A stretch of 5,069 nt of DNA, taken from Anaerolineae bacterium. Lineage in GTDB: Bacteria > Chloroflexota > Anaerolineae > 4572-78. Location of the stretch: positions 2,287 through 7,355 of the forward strand of contig JALVZI010000472.1 in NCBI GenBank assembly GCA_027022125.1, in the 5' to 3' direction. A program made the position numbers and the translations under genes. Below the pieces are notes generated by a model. That model was not told where the DNA came from. It ran no database searches and worked only from the letters and a program-made list of their open reading frames with translations. Position 1 is the first letter of the stretch. Each line of letters opens with the position of its first letter. Of this stretch, positions 1-3,626 are shown piece by piece.

Positions 1-2494
1 CTTCCAGAGCGGCTTCGGCTGTCGCGGCTTTCGATTCTGCCGCAGCGGCTTGCGCTTCTGCGGTTGCCGCGCTCGCTTCGGCTTCGGCGAGTTTCTGATT
101 CGCCTGATCCAATTCTTCCTGCGTTGGTCCGTCGGGGGCAGTGGGAGCCGGTGCGGCTTCCGGTTCAGCCACAGCACTCTGGATGACTTGATTCATGACG
201 TTGATGTGCTGTTCGTCATTCATCACTTTGCCAAATTTGGCAATAACTTTGTCATTCCAGAAGGTTGCGTCTGCCATATTTTGATGGCAGCCCATGCACA
301 CGCCGGTGCGTTCCATCCGGTCGCGCTGTTCCGGGTCTAACGGGCGAGAATCGGGCCAGTGAGAACCGACCGTCATCAGTTGTTCGCCGGTTTCCGGGTC
401 GACAATCTGGCTCAAGTCCATCGTCAGATCGGGAATGGCGGGCATTTGCACTTTGGCGTTTTTCGCCATAATGCTACCGTCGGGGTTTTCTAAATCAACA
501 TAACGGTCTTGGTTGTACCCTTGCAGGTAGCGTCCGCCCTGAATACCGTAACCCAACGCTTTGGGGTTGTTATGGCAACTTTCGCAGCTGCGGGCTTGCC
601 GACCGCTGGTATGCGGTTGAACCGGTGCCATATCCATACCGCGTTGACCGTTTTCGCCGCCACCTTCGGTGTTGGGCGGGGTACGCCCGATTTCGTTGTG
701 AGTCAGAGTGGTGCCGTCGGGACCAATCACGGTGAAGATAACCTGGCAGCCGGGCATCAGCGGGGTAACGCGCCCTTCGCCGTTGATACCGAGAATCGGT
801 TCTTCCCAGCGCAGGTACGAGCGGCTTTCATAGACTTTCCCCGGTGATTTGACGATGTTGTTGGTGCCGTTGGGGTTTTTGTCGTTGCCCGATGCCACCC
901 AGTCGGTGTCCATCAGCGCGTTGCCGTCTGCATCCACCGAGAATTTCACTTGGACGTGACAGCCATAGCACTGCGGCGCCCAGTCGGAGTGGCAGGCGTA
1001 GCATTCCAACTTGTCCATATGCTGCTCAATTTTGCCCATTGCCACTTCGGCGTCCATATTCTTCCACGTGCCTTCGTCGTTGAGTGTTTTTAACAGCGGC
1101 ACAAAGAAGTCTTTGCCGGTTGCCGAGTGAACCACGACTTTTCCGTCTTTGGTGCGAACCACATTTCCGAACGGGTTGCCGCGCGCGGTGAGCAGGTAGC
1201 CGTCTTCGGCATCGTAAATGGTGCCAAAGGTGCTGACCAAATCGGTGAAACCACCCACGCCGCGAGCATCTTGCGGCAAATCGCGTCCAAATTCTTCACC
1301 GAACCCGATGGGCAGTTCCCACGGATATTTTTTCGGTGTGCCGTGGCAGTCGGAGCATTCAATTTCTACCTGTCCCAGCGTGGTGCCGAAGATGCTGCCG
1401 TCGCCATGCATATCGATGGTGGTGTGGCAGTCTTGGCACAACATACCGCCTTCCGGGTTTTCCGGTCGGCTTTGGCGTTCGTGATGCAGGTCGTCTTTGA
1501 TGAACAGGTATTTTTTGGTGTGGAGTTTCGGCTGTTTGTCGCCATTCTCATCATACGGCGTGCCATACGGGAATTCCATTAACCCTTGATAGCTCACGCC
1601 GATGCGTTTACCGCGGTTGTGACAGGAGTTACACGTTTCGGTGGGAATACCGTTGCGCGCTTCTCGCGTGCCCTGAATGGTGTGGAAAAGCAGGTGACCC
1701 GGTTCATCTTTGGGGATGGTGGGGTCTCCGCCTTCGTAAAGCCCTTCGTTGCTGTACGGAATGTGGCATGATGAACAGCCGGTGCCACGCCAGTCGCCGC
1801 GTTTTTGACGCGGTTGCACGGCGGTGTGACAGCGGTTACACTGCTGGCGGTGATAGGTGAACGCCGCCAGTTTGGGGTCGGCAACAATTTCGTCGACGGT
1901 GGGGTTGGGCAACACTTCCAGCGATTGCGGGAATTGGTCGGGGTAGGCGTTTTTGAATTCGTGCATGTAATTTTTGTATGTGTCCGTGCCCCATTGCGTT
2001 TCCGAACCTTCGACATCATAGTTGCCGTAACGCACTTTGCGGTCGCGGGCGACGCCCCATGCCCACAGATTCCCCTGAATTTTACCGGCTTCGGTGTTCA
2101 TCAGCGCGCGTTCCAAATTGTGCGCATATCCGGGGTGACATTGCCCACACGTGTTGGGTGCTACCCAAATGTTGCCGGGGTCAGGGTAGAACATATCGAA
2201 CGGCACGGTGTCGGGTGCGCCGCTGTGCGCTTTGTCTTTGTCTTCTGTTTCGGCGGGATTACCACCGTGGCAGGTGGTACATTCGCCTTTGGCATTTATC
2301 AGTTGCATCATTTGGCTGTCCGGCTCGCGGATGGATTCAATCCCCGCGTGACAGACCAAACATCCTTCAGATTCGCCTTCGACATATGAGAGGCTGGTCA
2401 TGGTGGGACCCTCGGCAAAAACCGGAACCCCCGCGACCAACATCGCCATTGCCAGCAAAGCGAAAGAAATTATGAGCAAAGTGTATCGTTTCAC
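1..2494 (-). CDS. Secreted multiheme (at least 12-heme) c-type cytochrome, 3' end outside window
   Basis: An electron-transfer protein that would act outside the cytoplasmic membrane. Reading from a GTG at 2494, the frame stays open for 831 codons to the window edge without a stop. Residues 1-30 form a signal peptide (basic MKRY, a hydrophobic core, then VPVFA before EGPT). Twelve CXXCH heme c sites start at residues 45 (CLVCH), 72 (CTTCH), 116 (CGQCH), 219 (CNRCH), 240 (CSSCH), 288 (CNSCH), 353 (CQDCH), 380 (CSDCH), 498 (CYACH), 509 (CYGCH), 637 (CESCH) and 733 (CMGCH). Sixteen further histidines could supply distal ligands, enough for bis-His coordination of every heme. Only one cysteine (residue 583) lies outside the motifs. 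Residues about 774-791 are Pro/Ala-rich, and from about 792 an Ala/Glu heptad-repeat tail runs off the edge. The GTG start is preceded by a near-perfect Shine-Dalgarno. Donor and acceptor cannot be told; I do not recognise a named subfamily such as HAO, OmcA or OTR. Confidence 0.95.
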   Translation of the reverse strand, partial: MKRYTLLIISFALLAMAMLVAGVPVFAEGPTMTSLSYVEGESEGCLVCHAGIESIREPDSQMMQLINAKGECTTCHGGNPAETEDKDKAHSGAPDTVPFDMFYPDPGNIWVAPNTCGQCHPGYAHNLERALMNTEAGKIQGNLWAWGVARDRKVRYGNYDVEGSETQWGTDTYKNYMHEFKNAYPDQFPQSLEVLPNPTVDEIVADPKLAAFTYHRQQCNRCHTAVQPRQKRGDWRGTGCSSCHIPYSNEGLYEGGDPTIPKDEPGHLLFHTIQGTREARNGIPTETCNSCHNRGKRIGVSYQGLMEFPYGTPYDENGDKQPKLHTKKYLFIKDDLHHERQSRPENPEGGMLCQDCHTTIDMHGDGSIFGTTLGQVEIECSDCHGTPKKYPWELPIGFGEEFGRDLPQDARGVGGFTDLVSTFGTIYDAEDGYLLTARGNPFGNVVRTKDGKVVVHSATGKDFFVPLLKTLNDEGTWKNMDAEVAMGKIEQHMDKLECYACHSDWAPQCYGCHVQVKFSVDADGNALMDTDWVASGNDKNPNGTNNIVKSPGKVYESRSYLRWEEPILGINGEGRVTPLMPGCQVIFTVIGPDGTTLTHNEIGRTPPNTEGGGENGQRGMDMAPVQPHTSGRQARSCESCHNNPKALGYGIQGGRYLQGYNQDRYVDLENPDGSIMAKNAKVQMPAIPDLTMDLSQIVDPETGEQLMTVGSHWPDSRPLDPEQRDRMERTGVCMGCHQNMADATFWNDKVIAKFGKVMNDEQHINVMNQVIQSAVAEPEAAPAPTAPDGPTQEELDQANQKLAEAEASAATAEAQAAAAESKAATAEAALE

Positions 2495-2499
2495 TTTCC

Positions 2500-2509
2500 T
2501 CACCTCCTC
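2500..2509 (-). promoter_or_regulatory. Ribosome binding site of the cytochrome gene
   Basis: The minus strand reads GAGGAGGTGAGGAAA directly before the GTG at 2494. The GGAGG core lies 8 bases upstream of the start codon. This spacing, together with the signal peptide that follows at once, fixes the GTG as the start over the internal ATG codons further in. Confidence 0.85.
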
Positions 2510-2558
2510 GTGACATTAAATATTGAGTGGCTGCAATCGGTTGAGTTTACTCGCGTGG

Positions 2559-2569
2559 CACCTCCTTTC
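2559..2569 (-). promoter_or_regulatory. Second strong Shine-Dalgarno-like sequence in the leader, without a start codon
   Basis: The minus strand reads GAAAGGAGGTG about 65 bases upstream of the cytochrome start. It is an excellent match to the anti-SD sequence. The next bases (CCACGCGAGTAAACTC) offer no ATG, GTG or TTG at normal spacing; the GTG inside the motif itself is followed by a stop after three codons. It could be a ribosome standby site, a relic of an older start, or chance. No leader peptide can be supported. Confidence 0.4.
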
Positions 2570-2585
2570 GCTCTCCGTATGGCTT

Positions 2586-2622
2586 GTGTAACGTGCAATT
2601 TTGTGACATGTGCACACTACAC
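2586..2622. promoter_or_regulatory. Imperfect inverted repeat upstream of the cytochrome gene (possible operator)
   Basis: GTGTAACGTGCA (2586-2597) and TGCACACTACAC (2611-2622) are inverted copies matching at 10 of 12 positions across a 13-base AT-rich spacer. The element lies about 90-130 bases upstream of the cytochrome start and downstream of the preceding terminator, where a promoter or regulator site would be expected. No convincing -35/-10 pair could be chosen nearby. The function is inferred from position and symmetry only. Confidence 0.35.
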
Positions 2623-2666
2623 CCAGTTTTACAATTTTACATTATTCAGTTTAACATTTTTCAGGG

Positions 2667-2694
2667 AAAAAACAATCACCCCGCAGGATGATTG
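2667..2694 (-). terminator. Intrinsic terminator downstream of the lipoprotein gene
   Basis: On the minus strand CAATCATCC, loop TGCG, then GGGTGATTG form a 9-bp stem (one T-G wobble) followed at once by six T residues (2667-2672). It lies about 135 bases past the lipoprotein stop codon and about 175 bases before the cytochrome start. It would end the lipoprotein transcript and separate it from the cytochrome gene. There is no T-tract on the plus strand, so it is one-directional. Confidence 0.75.
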
Positions 2695-2697
2695 TGG

Positions 2698-2713
2698 TCA
2701 TCCACAAGGATGA
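2698..2713 (-). promoter_or_regulatory. Small hairpin just upstream of the terminator
   Basis: The minus strand reads TCATCC, loop TTGT, then GGATGA, a 6-bp perfect stem with a 4-base loop. Its second arm GGATGA can also pair with the TCATCC inside the left arm of the following terminator stem. Pairings 1:2, 2:3 and 3:4 are therefore possible, as in an attenuator. Whether this is used is unknown; a plain tandem hairpin is the simpler reading. Confidence 0.4.
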
Positions 2714-2722
2714 TTTTTGGGA

Positions 2723-2790
2723 GATAGGGATAGGGATAGGGATAGGGATAGGGATAGAGATAGAGATAGAGATAGGGATAGGGATAGGGA
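2723..2790. repeat. Hexanucleotide tandem array (GATAGG/GATAGA)
   Basis: Eleven 6-bp units in exact register: five GATAGG, three GATAGA, three GATAGG, then GA running into TTCGCTGAATCG. The block-wise change of variant suggests expansion by slippage. The plus strand carries five GGG runs spaced by ATA (2727-2753) and three more at 2775-2789, a pattern able to form a G-quadruplex. In one plus-strand frame it would read as alternating Asp-Arg, but there is no support for that being translated. Confidence 0.95.
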
Positions 2791-2802
2791 TTCGCTGAAT
2801 CG
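2771..2802. repeat. Left arm of a 32-bp perfect inverted repeat flanking the lipoprotein gene
   Basis: The 32 bases from GATAGGGATAGG to GCTGAATCG are the exact reverse complement of 3479-3510. The arm covers the last three hexamers of the GATAGG array and the first octamer (GCTGAATC). Identity stops at both ends: at 2770 there is A where the other arm has G, and beyond 2802 the octamer variants differ. Confidence 0.95.
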
Positions 2803-2824
2803 CTTATTCGCTTATTCGCAAATT
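2794..2824 (-). repeat. Short octamer array, left copy
   Basis: Read on the minus strand: AATTTGC, GAATAAGC, GAATAAGC, GATTCAGC, then GAATCCC leading into the hexamers. The same order of building blocks (AATTTGC, GAATRRGC units, GATTCAGC, GAATCCC, TATCCC) is found on the plus strand at 3401-3512. The array ends only six bases past the lipoprotein stop codon. Confidence 0.85.
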
Positions 2825-2830
2825 CTCCCG

Positions 2831-3379
2831 TTATTTCACCGGTTGCCCGTCAATCGCGCAGAGCACCGCCGTTCGACCGGTGTCGGTGTGATATTCATAC
2901 ACTTTGCCGCCCGCTTTCACTTTGACGAGATAGCCGGGCGTTATCACCTGTGCATACATCATTCCCGGGCGCGGGCAACCGAGACTGCTGTCGCGCCACT
3001 GCTGCGATGTTGCCTGCAATACCTGCACGTCGGCGGCGGAAAGGGCGGTGTTATCTGCCAGCAGTTGTTTGGTCACCAATTCGACCATTTTTGCCGCCGT
3101 GTCATCCAGTTTGGCAGTGTCCATCGCTGCGTCTCCTCCAATTTCCGTTTTCAGCACCGGCGAAACCGGCGTCGCCACCGGCGAAATGTTCGCATCTGCT
3201 GCCGAGCCGCCACTGCCGGCAATGGGAATCATCACCTGCTGTTGAGTGGGCTGCGGCTGAACGGTCGGCGGGGCGGCAACCGCCTCCGATTCCACCTGCT
3301 GCGGCGTGGCGTTCTGTCCGCACGCGGCGAGACTGATTGCCAAAATTATCAGTATTGAAACTACCATCCACTTTTTCAC
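2831..3379 (-). CDS. Small lipoprotein with C-terminal domain of unknown function
   Basis: A 182-residue lipoprotein, probably anchored on the outer face of the cytoplasmic membrane. Residues 1-20 are a lipoprotein signal peptide (MKKW, hydrophobic stretch, lipobox LAAC with the modified Cys at 20). Residues 21-80 are a low-complexity Gln/Pro/Ala/Ser linker. Residues about 83-182 form one compact domain: a helical part (AKMVELVTKQLLADN), then WRDSSLGCPRPGMMYAQVITPGY, a beta-rich part with YEYHTD, and VLCAIDGQPVK at the end. Cys135 and Cys174 could form a disulfide. I recall this type of domain from uncharacterised proteins of Chloroflexota and cyanobacteria; no function is known to me. It starts at GTG 3379 with a GAGGTG ribosome site, and its stop is TAA at 2831. 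The gene is closely bounded on both sides by inverted copies of a composite repeat, which is odd for an ordinary gene. Confidence 0.92.
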   Translation of the reverse strand: MKKWMVVSILIILAISLAACGQNATPQQVESEAVAAPPTVQPQPTQQQVMIPIAGSGGSAADANISPVATPVSPVLKTEIGGDAAMDTAKLDDTAAKMVELVTKQLLADNTALSAADVQVLQATSQQWRDSSLGCPRPGMMYAQVITPGYLVKVKAGGKVYEYHTDTGRTAVLCAIDGQPVK

Positions 3380-3383
3380 TGTT

Positions 3384-3389
3384 CACCTC
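3384..3389 (-). promoter_or_regulatory. Ribosome binding site of the lipoprotein gene
   Basis: The minus strand reads CGAGGTGAACAGTG, placing GAGG six bases before the GTG start at 3379. This supports GTG over the downstream ATG (codon 5), which would cut off the positively charged start of the signal peptide. Confidence 0.75.
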
Positions 3390-3397
3390 GATAATGG

Positions 3398-3407
3398 GCA
3401 AATTTGC
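3398..3407. repeat. 10-bp perfect palindrome next to the octamer array
   Basis: GCAAATTTGC reads the same on both strands and lies about 20 bases upstream of the lipoprotein start. Its right half is the AATTTGC block that begins the composite repeat. It could be a regulator site, but may be just the edge of the repeat. Confidence 0.5.
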
Positions 3408-3487
3408 GAATGGGCGAATGAGCGAATGGGCGAATGAGCGAGTCAACGAGTCAGCGAGTCAATGAGTCAGCGAGTCAACGATTCAGC
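3408..3487 (+). repeat. Octamer tandem array, right copy (ten units)
   Basis: Ten 8-bp units in unbroken register: GAATGGGC, GAATGAGC, GAATGGGC, GAATGAGC, GAGTCAAC, GAGTCAGC, GAGTCAAT, GAGTCAGC, GAGTCAAC, GATTCAGC. Two sub-families (GAATGRGC and GAGTCARY) follow each other, with the first four forming two copies of a 16-bp unit. It lies directly upstream of the lipoprotein gene, where a promoter would normally be, so transcription of that gene must start within it or come from upstream. Confidence 0.95.
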
Positions 3488-3510
3488 GAATCCCTATCCC
3501 TATCCCTATC
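3479..3510. repeat. Right arm of the 32-bp perfect inverted repeat
   Basis: The bases from CGATTCAGCGAATCCC through the CCCTAT repeats are the exact reverse complement of 2771-2802. Together the two arms enclose 676 bases containing the whole lipoprotein gene. Confidence 0.95.
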
Positions 3511-3512
3511 CC
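3492..3512 (-). repeat. Short CCCTAT hexamer array
   Basis: Four CCC runs spaced by TAT. On the minus strand, which is the coding strand here, this is GGGATAGGGATAGGGATAGGG, four G-runs with 3-base loops. It is the inverted partner of the longer array at 2723-2790, and would place a possible RNA G-quadruplex in any transcript reading from the upstream gene into the lipoprotein gene. Confidence 0.9.
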
Positions 3513-3523
3513 ACAACCCATAT

Positions 3524-3586
3524 TCATCACTCATCACTCATCACTCATCACTCTTCACTCTTCACTCTTCACTCTTCACTCTTCAC
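3524..3586. repeat. Heptamer tandem array (TCATCAC x4, TCTTCAC x5)
   Basis: Nine 7-bp units without interruption, four TCATCAC followed by five TCTTCAC. The one-base change between the two blocks points to slippage-driven expansion after a point mutation. The array lies about 40 bases downstream of the propeller gene stop codon. The 40 bases between contain no convincing terminator, only a weak ATAAC/GTTAT hairpin. Confidence 0.95.
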
Positions 3587-3626
3587 TATAACAACGTTAT
3601 TCTACCCATCAAAGTTCCGGGCGCAA

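Noticed and set aside
1594..2019. Minus-strand frames at 1594-2019, 1366-1566 and 1090-1362
   Set aside because: They are in a different frame from the cytochrome and show only Thr/Arg/Pro-rich composition without motifs.
1805..2389. Long plus-strand open frame of 194 codons, and another at 1127-1582
   Set aside because: Both are antisense to the cytochrome in codon-aligned register, where biased codons naturally give stop-free antisense frames. The twelve heme motifs prove the minus strand is coding.
2601..2615. CRP/FNR-type site TGTGACATGTGCACA
   Set aside because: The half-sites are one base too close for the CRP consensus and the FNR core is absent. The larger palindrome at 2586-2622 explains the symmetry better.
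2717..3358. Plus-strand open frame beginning with alternating Asp-Arg repeats
   Set aside because: The Asp-Arg run is just the translation of the GATAGG array, and the rest is antisense to the well-supported lipoprotein gene. There is no ribosome site or recognisable domain.
3390..3395. CATTAT as a -10 box for the lipoprotein gene
   Set aside because: It lies so close to the start codon that the transcript would begin at or inside the ribosome site, and no -35 element is seen at the right spacing.
3408..3586. CRISPR array
   Set aside because: The units are 6-8 bp and directly adjacent with no spacers, and no cas genes are present.
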